DNA of 64,000 nt from assembly GCF_000518785.1 (NCBI RefSeq), contig NZ_JAEG01000009.1, positions 62,001 to 126,000 on the forward strand, read 5' to 3'. Below are positions 25,531 through 34,378 of this stretch, in pieces. Numbering within the stretch: the stretch's first letter is position 1; every line of letters starts with the position of its first letter. The notes beneath the pieces were generated by a model. It saw nothing but the letters and a program-made list of their open reading frames with translations. It was not told the origin of the DNA and did not search any database. Origin of the DNA: Paenirhizobium selenitireducens ATCC BAA-1503 (GTDB lineage Bacteria; Pseudomonadota; Alphaproteobacteria; Rhizobiales; Rhizobiaceae). Made by a program: the position numbers and the translations under genes.

Positions 25531-26475
25531 ATGTATGCCATTGCCCAGGACGTCTTTCCGATCTTCATCCTCATCCTGTTCGGCTGGGGACTGGTCAAAA
25601 CCCGGATCCTGAACGCCGATATCGGCGACGGGCTGGGCGAATTCGTCTTCAAGGTGGCGGTGCCGGTCTTGCTCTTCCGCACCATTTCGCAGGCTGACTT
25701 CCACGGCGCTTCGCCGTTTCGGCTGTGGATCGCCTATTTCTCCGGCGTCGCCATCACCTGGGCCGTCGGGCATCTTCTGGCGACGCGTCTCTTCGGACGG
25801 GATGCCCGTGTCGGTGTGCTGGCGGGGGTGTCCTCGGCCTTTGCCAACAACATCTTCATCGGCCTGCCGCTGGTCGAGCGGACCGTCGGCAGCGACGGCA
25901 TCGTCGCCGTGTCGATCCTACTCGCGGTACACCTGCCGCTGATGATGGTCATCGGAACTGTGCTGATGGAGCGTGCCGAGCACAAGGTCAACGGCGGCGA
26001 GTCACGGGGGCTGGTGAACGTGCTACGACAGGTGGGCACCAATCTGATGCGCAATCCGCTGGTCATCGGCCTTGCCGCGGGGCTTGTCCTGCATGTGAGC
26101 GGGCTTGCGCTTCCCCGTGTGCTGGCAAGCGTGGTGGATCAGATCACCGCCATGGCCGCGCCGGCGGCGCTGATTTCGCTCGGCATGGCGCTCAACAAAT
26201 ACGGCATCCACGGGAATGTCGGCATAGCGACCGTCATCTCGGCCCTCAAGCTGCTGCTGATGCCGGCCTGCGTCTGGCTCGCCTGCCGTGTTCTGGGATT
26301 GAGCGCCGACTGGACGGCGGCCCTGGTGCTCACCTCGTCCGTACCCACCGGCATCAATGCCTGGCTGATCGCCAATCGCTTCGGCGTCGGCCACGGGCTC
26401 GCCGCCTCGGCGATCTCGCTCAGCACCGCCGTCGGCGTGCTCAGCGTCACGCTCTGGGCGTGGATGTTGCAGTAA
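25531..26475 (+). CDS. AEC-family transporter
   Basis: 314-aa integral membrane protein of the auxin efflux carrier (AEC) family, with about ten hydrophobic helices in two halves. Typical features are FPIFILILFGWGLVKTRIL at the start, SSAFANNIFIGLPLVERTVG, and AAPAALISLGMALNKYG in the second half. Family members export small organic acids or, in plants, auxin. Substrate here is unknown. It converges on the cytochrome gene across a bidirectional terminator. Confidence 0.9.
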   Translation: MYAIAQDVFPIFILILFGWGLVKTRILNADIGDGLGEFVFKVAVPVLLFRTISQADFHGASPFRLWIAYFSGVAITWAVGHLLATRLFGRDARVGVLAGVSSAFANNIFIGLPLVERTVGSDGIVAVSILLAVHLPLMMVIGTVLMERAEHKVNGGESRGLVNVLRQVGTNLMRNPLVIGLAAGLVLHVSGLALPRVLASVVDQITAMAAPAALISLGMALNKYGIHGNVGIATVISALKLLLMPACVWLACRVLGLSADWTAALVLTSSVPTGINAWLIANRFGVGHGLAASAISLSTAVGVLSVTLWAWMLQ

Positions 26476-26498
26476 CGGACAAGCATAGTCCCAAACGA

Positions 26499-26525
26499 GA
26501 AATGCCCGGCGGAGCCGGGCATTTC
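26499..26525. terminator. Bidirectional terminator between AEC transporter and cytochrome c genes
   Basis: Perfect 12-bp stem GAAATGCCCGGC (26499-26510) with GCCGGGCATTTC (26514-26525) and a GGA loop between convergent genes. A/T bases at the stem base give short U tracts in both directions. Confidence 0.8.
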
Positions 26526-26553
26526 AATCGGACTAAACGTATCAGCTGCCGGA

Positions 26554-27252
26554 TCAGTTGTTGGCGGCGGGAGCAGGCGCTGCATCGGTTGCCGGAGCCG
26601 GAGCGGCCTCGGTCGCAGGGGCGGCTTCAGCCGGAGCTGCTTCGGCGGCAGGAGCCGCTTCGGCTGCGGGGGCTGCCTCGGCAGGCGAAGCGGCGGCGTC
26701 AGCAGCCGGAAGCGCAACCGGCGTATCGGCCAGCGAACGCAGATAGGCGATCAGGTTGGCGCGTTCCTCTTCCTTCTTCAGACCGGCGAAGCCCATGGCG
26801 GTACCGGCGATGAACTTCTTCGGAGCGGTGAGGAAGTGGTTGAGGTTGTCGAAGGTCCAGGTAACGGAACCGCCCTGCGAGAAGTCCTTCATCGGAGCCG
26901 AATAGCCGAAGCCTTCATGCGATGCGATCGGACGTTCCACGACACCGAACAAGTTCGGGCCAACCTTGTTGGCGCCGCCCTTGTCGCCGGTGTGACAGCT
27001 CGTGCACTTCTTGAAGACGGCTTCGCCGGCAGCAGCGTCGGCGCTTGCCAGGAGCGTGGCAATCGGCGTTTCCGTTGCGGCAGCAGCGTCCGCGCCGGCT
27101 TCACCCTCGGAAGAGGCTTCGGCGACGATGGCGTAACCTTCCTTCTCCGGAACCGGCGCGTGGAAAATGCCTTCCGACGTGATGGATACCGTCATCAGGA
27201 CGAAAACGGTGCCAAGTAGAGCACCAACGCCCATGTTCACATATGAGTTCAT
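26554..27252 (-). CDS. cycM: Membrane-anchored class I cytochrome c (CycM/c552 type)
   Basis: 232-aa c-type cytochrome held by an N-terminal transmembrane anchor (about 7-25). The single heme site is CTSCH at 83-87, with axial Met in AGTAMGF (Met153) and the conserved [10 protein letters not shown] and YLRSLAD segments. In rhizobia CycM carries electrons from the bc1 complex to the cytochrome aa3 oxidase in the periplasm. After the heme domain, residues ~182-232 form an Ala/Pro/Glu low-complexity tail with repeated EAAPA units. I start at the ATG at 27252, 9 bp after GGGAG. A TTG at 27258 is too close to that site. Confidence 0.9.
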   Translation of the reverse strand: MNSYVNMGVGALLGTVFVLMTVSITSEGIFHAPVPEKEGYAIVAEASSEGEAGADAAAATETPIATLLASADAAAGEAVFKKCTSCHTGDKGGANKVGPNLFGVVERPIASHEGFGYSAPMKDFSQGGSVTWTFDNLNHFLTAPKKFIAGTAMGFAGLKKEEERANLIAYLRSLADTPVALPAADAAASPAEAAPAAEAAPAAEAAPAEAAPATEAAPAPATDAAPAPAANN

Positions 27253-27405
27253 CTGCAAACGCTCCCATGCAGCCGGCGGATCAGTAACCGGACGATCTTG
27301 AAATCGCGCGGAACCTATGTCTTTTGCTTGACAGTTGCAACACGATTGTGATCCCCAAATTGGGACTTTTTGACACTTTTCCGGCGTGATTTGAAGGGGC
27401 TAATG

Positions 27406-28161
27406 ATGAACGATGAGGAATTGGGCAAGACCCTCGTGCTGATCCCGGCGCGAATGGCATCGACCCGCCTGCCCGGAAAGCCGCTCGCCGACATCTGCGG
27501 CCTGCCGATGATCGTGCAGGTCGCCCTGCGGGCGCGCGAAGCGAATGTCGGACGAATCATTGTCGCCGTCGACGATCAACGGGTCTTCGACGCGGTGGCT
27601 GCCGCCGGTTTCGAAGTGGTGATGACGCGCGTCGATCACCAGTCCGGTTCGGACCGCATTCACGAGGCCTTGGTCAAGGCCGACCCGAACGGCGTTGTCG
27701 AAACCGTGATCAATGTCCAGGGCGACCTGCCGACGATCGAGCCGGAAACCATTCGCGCCGCGCTGAGACCTCTCGAAAATCCCGCGGTCGATATCGCGAC
27801 GCTGACCGTCGAGATCACCGACGAGGAAGAAAAGACCAATCCGAACGTCGTCAAGGTCGTCGGATCGCCGCTGTCCGACACACGACTGAGCGCGCTTTAT
27901 TTCACCCGCGCGACCGCCCCCCACGGCAAGGGGCCGCTCTACCACCACATCGGCCTCTACGCCTATCGCCGTTCGGCGCTTGATCGCTTCGTCGCCCTTC
28001 AGCCATCGCCGCTGGAAAAGCGCGAATCGCTGGAGCAGCTTCGTGCTCTCGAGGCCGGAATGCGCATCGACGTCGAGATCGTCAATTCCATCCCGCTCGG
28101 GGTCGACACGCCCGCCGATCTCGAAAAGGCACGACAGATCCTCAGCCTCAAGGCCCAGTGA
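27406..28161 (+). CDS. kdsB: 3-deoxy-manno-octulosonate cytidylyltransferase
   Basis: 251-aa CMP-Kdo synthetase, which activates Kdo for lipid A-core assembly. The nucleotide-binding start [20 protein letters not shown] is diagnostic, with [16 protein letters not shown] and [12 protein letters not shown] further on. GAAGGGG lies 6 bp before the ATG at 27406, which I prefer to the adjacent ATG at 27403. pheA follows after 14 bp, so the two are probably co-transcribed. Confidence 0.95.
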   Translation: MNDEELGKTLVLIPARMASTRLPGKPLADICGLPMIVQVALRAREANVGRIIVAVDDQRVFDAVAAAGFEVVMTRVDHQSGSDRIHEALVKADPNGVVETVINVQGDLPTIEPETIRAALRPLENPAVDIATLTVEITDEEEKTNPNVVKVVGSPLSDTRLSALYFTRATAPHGKGPLYHHIGLYAYRRSALDRFVALQPSPLEKRESLEQLRALEAGMRIDVEIVNSIPLGVDTPADLEKARQILSLKAQ

Positions 28162-28175
28162 AGAACGGATACCCG

Positions 28176-29036
28176 ATGACGACCAGAACCAACAGGATCG
28201 CCTTTCAGGGCGAGTTCGGCGCGAATTCCGACATGGCCTGCCGCGACATGTTCCCGCAGATGGAGCCACTCCCCTGCCCGACCTTCGAGGATGCCTTCGT
28301 CGCGGTCGAGAATGGTGAGGCGGACCTCGCCATGATCCCGATCGAGAACACCATCGCCGGACGCGTCGCCGACATTCACTACCTGCTTCCGGAATCGCGG
28401 CTGCACATCATCGGCGAATATTTCATGCCGATCCGCTTCCAGCTCATGGTCCTGCCGGGTGTGTCGATCGACGAGATCCGCACGGTTCACAGCCACATCC
28501 ATGCGCTCGGCCAGTGCCGCAAGATCATGCGGGCCAACGGCTGGAAGCCGGTGGTGGCCGGCGACACGGCGGGTGCTGCCAAGCTGGTCGCCGAGCGCGG
28601 CGACCGGACGATGGCAGCGCTTGCACCACGCCTCGCAGCGGATCTCTACGGCCTCGACATCGTCGCCGAAAACGTCGAGGACACGGAGAACAACGTGACC
28701 CGTTTCGTCGTGCTGTCACGGGAAGAGTCGATCGCCCAGCGCGCGAGCCCCGACGAACTGATCGTCACCACCTTCGTCTTCAATGTGCGCAACATCCCCG
28801 CCGCCCTCTACAAGGCGATGGGCGGCTTTGCCACCAACGGCATCAACATGACGAAGCTCGAGAGCTACCAGATCGGCGGCAAGTTCGTGGCAACCCAGTT
28901 CTACGCCGACATCGAGGGTCATCCGGAGGATGCGCCGGTGCGGCGTGCGCTGGAGGAACTGCGGTTCTTCTCGGAAAAGGTCCGCATTCTCGGCGTCTAC
29001 AAGGGACATCCGATGCGCGGCAAGCTCGGCGGCTGA
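28176..29036 (+). CDS. pheA: Prephenate dehydratase
   Basis: 286-aa enzyme that converts prephenate to phenylpyruvate in phenylalanine synthesis. The catalytic domain (about 1-180) contains AFQGEFGANSDMA, IPIENTIAGRVADIHYLL and NNVTRFVVLS, the Thr-Arg-Phe catalytic motif. A C-terminal ACT domain (about 198-275; GALY-like IPAALYKAMGGFATNGINMT, then KLESYQIGG) gives feedback control by Phe. It is a stand-alone dehydratase without fused chorismate mutase. An upstream GTG at 28158, overlapping the kdsB stop, is an alternative start. Confidence 0.95.
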   Translation: MTTRTNRIAFQGEFGANSDMACRDMFPQMEPLPCPTFEDAFVAVENGEADLAMIPIENTIAGRVADIHYLLPESRLHIIGEYFMPIRFQLMVLPGVSIDEIRTVHSHIHALGQCRKIMRANGWKPVVAGDTAGAAKLVAERGDRTMAALAPRLAADLYGLDIVAENVEDTENNVTRFVVLSREESIAQRASPDELIVTTFVFNVRNIPAALYKAMGGFATNGINMTKLESYQIGGKFVATQFYADIEGHPEDAPVRRALEELRFFSEKVRILGVYKGHPMRGKLGG

Positions 29037-29039
29037 GGC

Positions 29040-29087
29040 CTACAGCAGGTCGCGTTGGTTCGGATTCGCGCGACCTGCTGTAGTCTT
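29040..29087 (+). terminator. Terminator after pheA
   Basis: Perfect 15-bp stem CTACAGCAGGTCGCG (29040-29054) with its complement at 29069-29083, 14-base loop, then TCTTTTG, four bases after the pheA stop. Confidence 0.85.
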
Positions 29088-29095
29088 TTGTTTGC

Positions 29096-29144
29096 GCATG
29101 TCTTTTTCGCGAAACCGCTGCACACTTTCGCGAGACATGCTCTA
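29096..29144. repeat. RIME-like rhizobial intergenic palindromic repeat
   Basis: Nested palindrome: outer arms GCATGTC (29096-29102) and GACATGC (29134-29140), inner arms CGCGAAA (29108-29114) and TTTCGCG (29126-29132), with the conserved core CCGCTGCACAC. I recognise this as the type of short intergenic mosaic element (RIME) found in many copies in Rhizobium and Sinorhizobium genomes. Only one copy is in this window. Confidence 0.65.
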
Positions 29145-29149
29145 ACGCC

Positions 29150-30109
29150 TCAGCGGTTCCATTCGAGCCAATCGACGATCAGCCGTCGGGCGATCGTTCC
29201 TTCGATCGGCAGGCTGAGGCCATTGACCGGCCCCCGTTCGATCAGCTCCGCCGTTTCGGCGCGGCTGAACCAGCGGCAATCGGCAAGCTCGGCCTCGTCC
29301 GCCTGAATGTCGAAGGAGATCGCCTCGGCAAAGCAGCCGATCATCAGTTGGTGCGGCATCGGCCAGGGTTGCGAGGCGTGATAGCGCACGCGGCCGATCT
29401 CGATGCCGGATTCCTCGCGCGTCTCGCGGCGCACGGCATTCTCGATGGTCTCGCCCGGTTCGACGAAGCCGGCGAGGCTGGAATACATGCCGTCGGGGAA
29501 ACGGTGGTTGCGACCGAGCAGGCAGCGGTCGCGCTTCTCGTCGATCGCCAGCATGATCGCCACCGGATCGGTGCGCGGAAAGATCTCGTTAGCACAGCCG
29601 GAACAGATGCGCTTGTAGCCACCGATGCGGGTCTCCATCGCCGATCCGCAGCGACCGCAGAAGCGGTTGTCGGCGTTCCAGCGGAGAAGGCTCAGCGCCT
29701 GGGCGGCCTCGCCCAGCAGGTCCTCGCCGACCAGCCGGTCGCGGAACAGCGCGCGGGCATCGGCCGGCTTGTACTGGCCGGCAAGATCGTCGGCCGGGCA
29801 TTGGATCGGGACCGCGATACGCGGCTCGCCGCTCGGCTGGAAACCCAGAAGCACCGCATTGTCGAAGTCGGGCTCGAGTTCCGCCAGCTCATAGGGCGCA
29901 AAGAGTGGATCGAGCACCGCGCCGTCGTGTTTCAGGACCAGCCTGGCATCGCAGAAGGCCAGGATGTGGGTCCCCTCCACCGCGAGCGCCTTTTCGAGCG
30001 AAGTCTCGTCGCGGTGCTCGCTGTCGCGGGCCAGGGCATTGCGGGAAAAAGCGGTCAGGTCGCTGGGCTCGGGATGCGGGCCGTTGAAGTCGAAAATCGA
30101 TTTTTTCAT
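29150..30109 (-). CDS. nudC: NADH pyrophosphatase / RNA deNADding Nudix hydrolase
   Basis: 319-aa NudC. It hydrolyses NAD(H) to NMN(H) and AMP and, in E. coli, removes NAD caps from RNA. A Zn ribbon (FCGRCGS ... ICSGCAN, about 150-172) precedes the Nudix domain, whose box reads GFVEPGETIENAVRRETREE followed by SGIE. The NudC signature SQPWPMPHQLM follows. Start overlaps the stop of the HIT gene by four bases, so translation is coupled. Confidence 0.93.
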   Translation of the reverse strand: MKKSIFDFNGPHPEPSDLTAFSRNALARDSEHRDETSLEKALAVEGTHILAFCDARLVLKHDGAVLDPLFAPYELAELEPDFDNAVLLGFQPSGEPRIAVPIQCPADDLAGQYKPADARALFRDRLVGEDLLGEAAQALSLLRWNADNRFCGRCGSAMETRIGGYKRICSGCANEIFPRTDPVAIMLAIDEKRDRCLLGRNHRFPDGMYSSLAGFVEPGETIENAVRRETREESGIEIGRVRYHASQPWPMPHQLMIGCFAEAISFDIQADEAELADCRWFSRAETAELIERGPVNGLSLPIEGTIARRLIVDWLEWNR

Positions 30110-30516
30110 GAGTGAATGGCTTCGAGTATCTTCTGCTGGAAGGTTCGGCGTTCATCCTCGCCGTGGGGTACGGCTGTTCCATGGCCCCAGACGGGGCCGG
30201 GCCAGTTGGCATCGCCTTCGGTCCGGGCGATGACATGCACGTGCAGCTGGCGGACGATGTTGCCGATGGCGGCGATGTTGATCTTGGTGGCGCCCGTCAC
30301 CGTTTTCAGGGCTGAGGCGACGGTGTTCTGCTCGAAGGTCAGCACAGCCTGGTCGAGCGGCGTCAGGTCGAACACTTCGGATATGTCCGGACGCTTCGGC
30401 ACCAGGATCAGCCAGGGCCACCGGCTGTCGTTCATCATGCGCAGTTCGCACAGGCCCAGATGGACCAGGAGGCCACTGTCGCGCGCCAAGCGTTCGTCCA
30501 GCACGAATTTGCTCAA
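30106..30516 (-). CDS. HIT-domain protein
   Basis: 136-aa histidine-triad family protein, probably a nucleotide hydrolase. The triad region reads RQLHVHVIART, so the first histidine of the canonical H-x-H-x-H is replaced by Gln, as in some HIT-like subfamilies, while the last two histidines remain. I use a TTG start at 30516 because an AGGAGG site lies 6 bp upstream. The upstream ATG at 30546 has no such site and would add ten basic residues. It is translated before nudC with a four-base overlap. Confidence 0.82.
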   Translation of the reverse strand: MSKFVLDERLARDSGLLVHLGLCELRMMNDSRWPWLILVPKRPDISEVFDLTPLDQAVLTFEQNTVASALKTVTGATKINIAAIGNIVRQLHVHVIARTEGDANWPGPVWGHGTAVPHGEDERRTFQQKILEAIHS

Positions 30517-30568
30517 GGTGTTCCTCCTGACGTTTTTTCCCTTCATAGCAGTTTTTTGCGGGCTTGGC

Positions 30569-30597
30569 TTGCATTTGATCTCGTTATTGCCGATATG
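30569..30597 (+). promoter_or_regulatory. Promoter candidate for the SRP RNA gene
   Basis: TTGCAT (30569-30574) and GATATG (30592-30597) are 17 bp apart and end a few bases before the SRP RNA 5' end, the expected distance for a sigma-70-type promoter. Confidence 0.5.
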
Positions 30598-30601
30598 TGG
30601 C

Positions 30602-30702
30602 TCGGGAGGTTGGTGGTGGACGAGCCACTCGCCAACCGGGTCAGGTCCGGAAGGAAGCAGCCCTAACGAGCGCGGCACGGGTCATCGTGCCAGCCTCCCA
30701 CC
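30602..30702 (+). ncRNA. ffs: Signal recognition particle RNA (4.5S, small bacterial type)
   Basis: RNA scaffold of the signal recognition particle that binds Ffh and targets membrane proteins. The conserved apical domain GGTCAGGTCCGGAAGGAAGC continuing AGCCCTAACGAG is unmistakable and contains the GGAA tetraloop. The 5' GGGAGG (from about 30604) pairs with CCTCCC near 30693-30699 to close the hairpin. The ends are estimated to within a few bases. It lies directly upstream of dnaX, the usual rhizobial position. Confidence 0.95.
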
Positions 30703-30780
30703 TTCCGTTTTATTTGGCCGGCCACGACGCTGGCCAGTGCGTGCCCGGGCATCGGGTCTTCGAGAGACGCTGGCAGGGCG

Positions 30781-32655
30781 ATGAGCGATTTCGAGCCGAA
30801 AGCATCGAACTCCGAGGGTAGCGTCACCGGCTACCGGGTTCTCGCCCGCAAATATCGTCCCAAGGATTTCACCGACCTGATGGTCGGCCAGGAGCCGATG
30901 GTGAGAACCCTCACCAACGCCTTCGAGACCGGCCGCATCGCGCAGGCTTACATGCTGACCGGGGTCCGCGGCGTGGGCAAGACCACGACCGCCCGCATTC
31001 TGGCGCGCGCGCTCAACTACAAGACCGCCGAGATCGACAAGCCGACGATCGACCTGAAGATCCCCGGCGAGCACTGCCAGGCGATCATGGAAGGCCGCCA
31101 TGTCGACGTGATCGAGATGGACGCCGCCTCGCATACCGGCATCGACGACATCCGCGAGATCATCGAGCAGGTGCGCTACCGTCCGGTTTCGGCGCGCTAC
31201 AAGGTCTATATCATCGACGAAGTGCACATGCTGTCGACCCAGGCCTTCAACGGCCTGCTGAAGACGCTCGAGGAACCGCCCGAGCATGTGAAGTTCATCT
31301 TCGCCACGACCGAAATCCGCAAGGTTCCGATTACCGTTCTGTCGCGTTGCCAGCGCTTCGACCTGCGCCGCATCAGCGCCGGCGATCTGGTCGGGCTGTT
31401 CTCGACGATTTCGTCCAAGGAAGGCATCGAGGCCGAGGAAGAGGCGCTCGCCATGATTGCGAGAGCCGCCGAAGGCTCTGCCCGTGACGGCCTGTCGCTG
31501 CTCGACCAGGCGATCGCCCATGGCGGCGGCGTGGTGCGGGCAGAAGCCGTGCGCGGCATGCTAGGCCTTGCCGACCGGGCCCGCATCGTCGATCTGTTCG
31601 GTCATATCGTGCGCGGGGATGTTGCCGCAGCCCTTGCCGAATTTGGCAGCCAATATGAGGCAGGTGCCAATCCGACCGTGGTCTTGACCGACCTCGCCGA
31701 CTTTACCCACCTTGTCACGCGCCTCAAATATATCCCCTCCGCCTCCCAGGACCCTTCGCTCAGCGAAGTGGAGCGGGTGCGCGGTGCGGAATTGGCCGAT
31801 AGCGTCTCGGTTTCCACCCTCTCGCGCATGTGGCAGATGCTGTTGAAGGGCATTCCCGAGGCGGAGAATTCGTCGCGACCGGCCGGCGCGGCCGAAATGG
31901 TGATCATCCGCCTCTCGCATGCCGCGAACCTGCCCTCGCCCGAGGATGCCGCGCGCCGGCTGCTTGAGCTTGGAGACGGCGGCGAAGGCACGCAAGCCGG
32001 CAGCGCTCCGCGCGGCGGCAATGGCGGTGGCGCGTCCGCTGCCTATCGCACCGCGGTCGTCTCGCAACAGGCCGTTCAGGTTTCAGCCCAGCCCTCCGCC
32101 GCCCAGCCGGTCGCGCGGCTGCACAGCGTTCCCCAACCGGAGAATGCACCGGTCGCCTTGGGCCGCACCGAGGCAAAGCCCGCCGAAGCGCAGCCGCAGC
32201 CGAAAGTGCGCGTCAACTCGCTCGAAGAGCTTGCGGAACTCTGTACCAAGAACCGCGACCCCAAGCTGCGGGCCCTGTTGCGCAATTTCGTTCACCTCGT
32301 GCGCATCGAGCCCGGCCGGCTGGAAATCAACCTGCCGCCGGAAGCACCGAAGTCGCTGGTCAGCGACCTGCAGAAGCGCCTGGAGGAATGGACCGAGATC
32401 CGCTGGATGGTCATCCTCAGCCGCGAGGCCGGACAGCCGACCCTCGTCGAGGCAGATGCCTCGACCCGCGAAGCGCGTTTCGTCGATGCGAGGCAGGACC
32501 CGGATGTGGCCGCGATCCTCTCGCGCTTCCCCGGCGCCAAGATCACCGACGTTCGCATTCGCACGGCCGTCGTCGAGGACGATACGCCGAGCCTGCCGGC
32601 GGCGGCGGAATCGTCCGAGGGCGACATTCTGCCGGGCGACGACATCGAATTCTGA
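30781..32655 (+). CDS. dnaX: DNA polymerase III subunits gamma/tau
   Basis: 624-aa clamp-loader ATPase of the replicative polymerase. It opens with [20 protein letters not shown], then Walker [10 protein letters not shown] (61-69), Walker B region [11 protein letters not shown], and sensor [12 protein letters not shown]. In the zinc module only one of the four usual cysteines is left ([11 protein letters not shown]), so zinc binding is probably lost. This agrees with rhizobial homologues I recall. The tau-specific C-terminus contains an Ala/Gln/Pro-rich linker (about 395-470) and a conserved alphaproteobacterial end domain. Confidence 0.95.
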   Translation: MSDFEPKASNSEGSVTGYRVLARKYRPKDFTDLMVGQEPMVRTLTNAFETGRIAQAYMLTGVRGVGKTTTARILARALNYKTAEIDKPTIDLKIPGEHCQAIMEGRHVDVIEMDAASHTGIDDIREIIEQVRYRPVSARYKVYIIDEVHMLSTQAFNGLLKTLEEPPEHVKFIFATTEIRKVPITVLSRCQRFDLRRISAGDLVGLFSTISSKEGIEAEEEALAMIARAAEGSARDGLSLLDQAIAHGGGVVRAEAVRGMLGLADRARIVDLFGHIVRGDVAAALAEFGSQYEAGANPTVVLTDLADFTHLVTRLKYIPSASQDPSLSEVERVRGAELADSVSVSTLSRMWQMLLKGIPEAENSSRPAGAAEMVIIRLSHAANLPSPEDAARRLLELGDGGEGTQAGSAPRGGNGGGASAAYRTAVVSQQAVQVSAQPSAAQPVARLHSVPQPENAPVALGRTEAKPAEAQPQPKVRVNSLEELAELCTKNRDPKLRALLRNFVHLVRIEPGRLEINLPPEAPKSLVSDLQKRLEEWTEIRWMVILSREAGQPTLVEADASTREARFVDARQDPDVAAILSRFPGAKITDVRIRTAVVEDDTPSLPAAAESSEGDILPGDDIEF

Positions 32656-32696
32656 CGCAACCGAATTCAGCACAGAGATCCAAGGAGACAGCGACG

Positions 32697-33020
32697 ATGC
32701 GCGACATCATGGGCATGATGGGCAAGGTCAAGGAAATGCAGGCCAAGATGGAGAAGATGCAGGCGGAAATCGCCTCGCTCGAAGTCGAAGGCAAGTCCGG
32801 CGGCGGGCTGGTGACCGTGACCATGACCGGCAAGGGCGATCTCAAGGGCCTGAAGATCGATCCGTCGCTCTTCAAGGAAGACGATGTGGAAATCCTCGAA
32901 GACCTGATCGTCGCCGCCCACAAGGACGCCAAGGACAAGGCCGAGGCCGTGATGGCTGAGAAGACCAAGGAAATGACCGCCGGCCTGCCGATTCCGCCCG
33001 GCATGAAGCTGCCGTTCTGA
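32697..33020 (+). CDS. ybaB: YbaB/EbfC nucleoid-associated protein
   Basis: 107-aa small DNA-binding protein. The [20 protein letters not shown] helix, [20 protein letters not shown] strand region and [12 protein letters not shown] ending define the family. The AAGGAGA ribosome-binding site is 7-12 bp before the ATG. As in most bacteria it lies between dnaX and recR, although here a MOSC gene on the opposite strand interrupts the run. Confidence 0.95.
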   Translation: MRDIMGMMGKVKEMQAKMEKMQAEIASLEVEGKSGGGLVTVTMTGKGDLKGLKIDPSLFKEDDVEILEDLIVAAHKDAKDKAEAVMAEKTKEMTAGLPIPPGMKLPF

Positions 33021-33049
33021 GATTTCGGTTTTATCCGACAGTGACGACG

Positions 33050-33073
33050 ACGGCCGCTTTTGGCGGCCGTTTT
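33050..33073. terminator. Terminator between ybaB and the convergent MOSC gene
   Basis: Perfect 8-bp stem ACGGCCGC (33050-33057) with GCGGCCGT (33063-33070), loop TTTTG, then TTTTC on the + strand. It ends three bases before the convergent stop codon and may serve both genes. Confidence 0.8.
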
Positions 33074-33075
33074 CG

Positions 33076-33687
33076 CTAGTCGCTCAGGAACGCCCTGAGC
33101 TTGGCATGGAGAGGAGCGGCGAGATAGCGATCCCGCTCTGCGCCGTGGAGCTTCTTGCCGTAGGTCGCCATGAGGTCGGGCATGGTAATGCGGTCTCCGG
33201 CGAAGGGCCGGTATTCGACCGCCTGTCCGGCCTCCAGCATGCCGCCGGCGAGGACCCGCGCATAGGCGCCGGCGCGGCCGGCCTTCATGAAGCGCTTGGG
33301 AAATTTCGGATCTCCCATCTTCGCGGCGAAGGTGGCACAGGGGATCCGTGTCGAGGTTACCTCCAGAACCACGTCACCGGCAATGAAGCGGTCGCCGACG
33401 GCGATCCGGCGATTGTCGATGCCGGAGATCACCAGGTTTTCCCCGAAGGTTCCGGGCTCCAGGGGATGGCCGAGCTCATCCGCCCACCAGTCGAGCGTCT
33501 CCGAACCTTCGATATAGATCGCCTGTTCCTCGCCGCCATGATGGTCACCGTTGCAGATCGCATCGCCGACAATGCCGTGAGCGTCGACCATGACCGGGCC
33601 GTTCACCGGGACCTTGTTGATGCCGGTCTTGTATTTCTTGCCGGGCAGGGTTTCGGCACTGCCGCGGCAGACGGCGAGGATTTTCAT
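33076..33687 (-). CDS. MOSC domain protein (YiiM-like)
   Basis: 203-aa molybdenum-cofactor sulfurase C-terminal (MOSC) domain protein. Features are GIVGDAICNGDHHGGEEQAI, GTFGENLVISGIDNRRIAVG and the conserved Cys in TSTRIPCATFAAKMGDPKF. YiiM relatives detoxify N-hydroxylated bases with molybdenum cofactor. That role is by family analogy. Starts at the ATG at 33687, divergent from recR. Confidence 0.85.
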   Translation of the reverse strand: MKILAVCRGSAETLPGKKYKTGINKVPVNGPVMVDAHGIVGDAICNGDHHGGEEQAIYIEGSETLDWWADELGHPLEPGTFGENLVISGIDNRRIAVGDRFIAGDVVLEVTSTRIPCATFAAKMGDPKFPKRFMKAGRAGAYARVLAGGMLEAGQAVEYRPFAGDRITMPDLMATYGKKLHGAERDRYLAAPLHAKLRAFLSD

Positions 33688-33744
33688 GCAGCAGCGCTCC
33701 TTTGGACGATTCCGTTCAGCGAGGATATGGGGTAGAAGCGGCCA

Positions 33745-34350
33745 ATGGCAAAGCGAGTCACCGGCCCCGAAATCGAAAAACTGATCCAGCTTCTGGCAAA
33801 GGTCCCGGGGCTCGGGCCCCGCTCGGCGCGCCGCGCGGCACTGCACCTGATCAAGAAGAAGGACCAGTTGATGGGCCCCCTGGCGCACGCCATGGGTGAC
33901 GCCTTCGACAAGGTGAAGATCTGCTCGCATTGCGGCAATGTCGACACCGTCGATCCCTGTACCGTGTGCACCGACGAGCGGCGCGATCACACTGTGATCA
34001 TCGTCGTCGAGGATGTTTCCGACCTCTGGGCGCTGGAGCGGGCGGGCGCGATGAACGCCGCCTATCACGTGCTCGGCGGCACGCTCTCGCCGCTCGACGG
34101 CGTCGGGCCCGACGACCTCAACATCAAGGGCCTGATCGAACGCGTCGCCAAAGGCGGGATCCGCGAGATCATCATCGCCGTCAACGCCACCGTCGAGGGG
34201 CAGACGACAGCACACTATATCACTGACCACCTGGCCGGGCTGGACGTGAAGATCACGCGGCTGGCGCATGGCGTGCCGGTGGGCGGAGAGCTGGATTATC
34301 TCGACGAAGGCACACTTTCGGCCGCTTTGCGCGCCAGGACAGTCATCTGA
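33745..34350 (+). CDS. recR: Recombination protein RecR
   Basis: 201-aa RecFOR component that helps load RecA at gaps. It has the helix-hairpin-helix [19 protein letters not shown], the four-cysteine zinc finger ([16 protein letters not shown], about 58-73), a Toprim domain ([18 protein letters not shown]) and the C-terminal [20 protein letters not shown]. Short spacing (28 bp) to the lytic transglycosylase suggests shared transcription. Confidence 0.97.
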   Translation: MAKRVTGPEIEKLIQLLAKVPGLGPRSARRAALHLIKKKDQLMGPLAHAMGDAFDKVKICSHCGNVDTVDPCTVCTDERRDHTVIIVVEDVSDLWALERAGAMNAAYHVLGGTLSPLDGVGPDDLNIKGLIERVAKGGIREIIIAVNATVEGQTTAHYITDHLAGLDVKITRLAHGVPVGGELDYLDEGTLSAALRARTVI

Positions 34351-34378
34351 TTCTCTGTACGACGACGGGAGACCTGTC

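Noticed and set aside
30112-30784. Open frames on both strands through the SRP RNA region
   Set aside because: The conserved SRP RNA sequence explains the conservation here. The frames lack family similarity.
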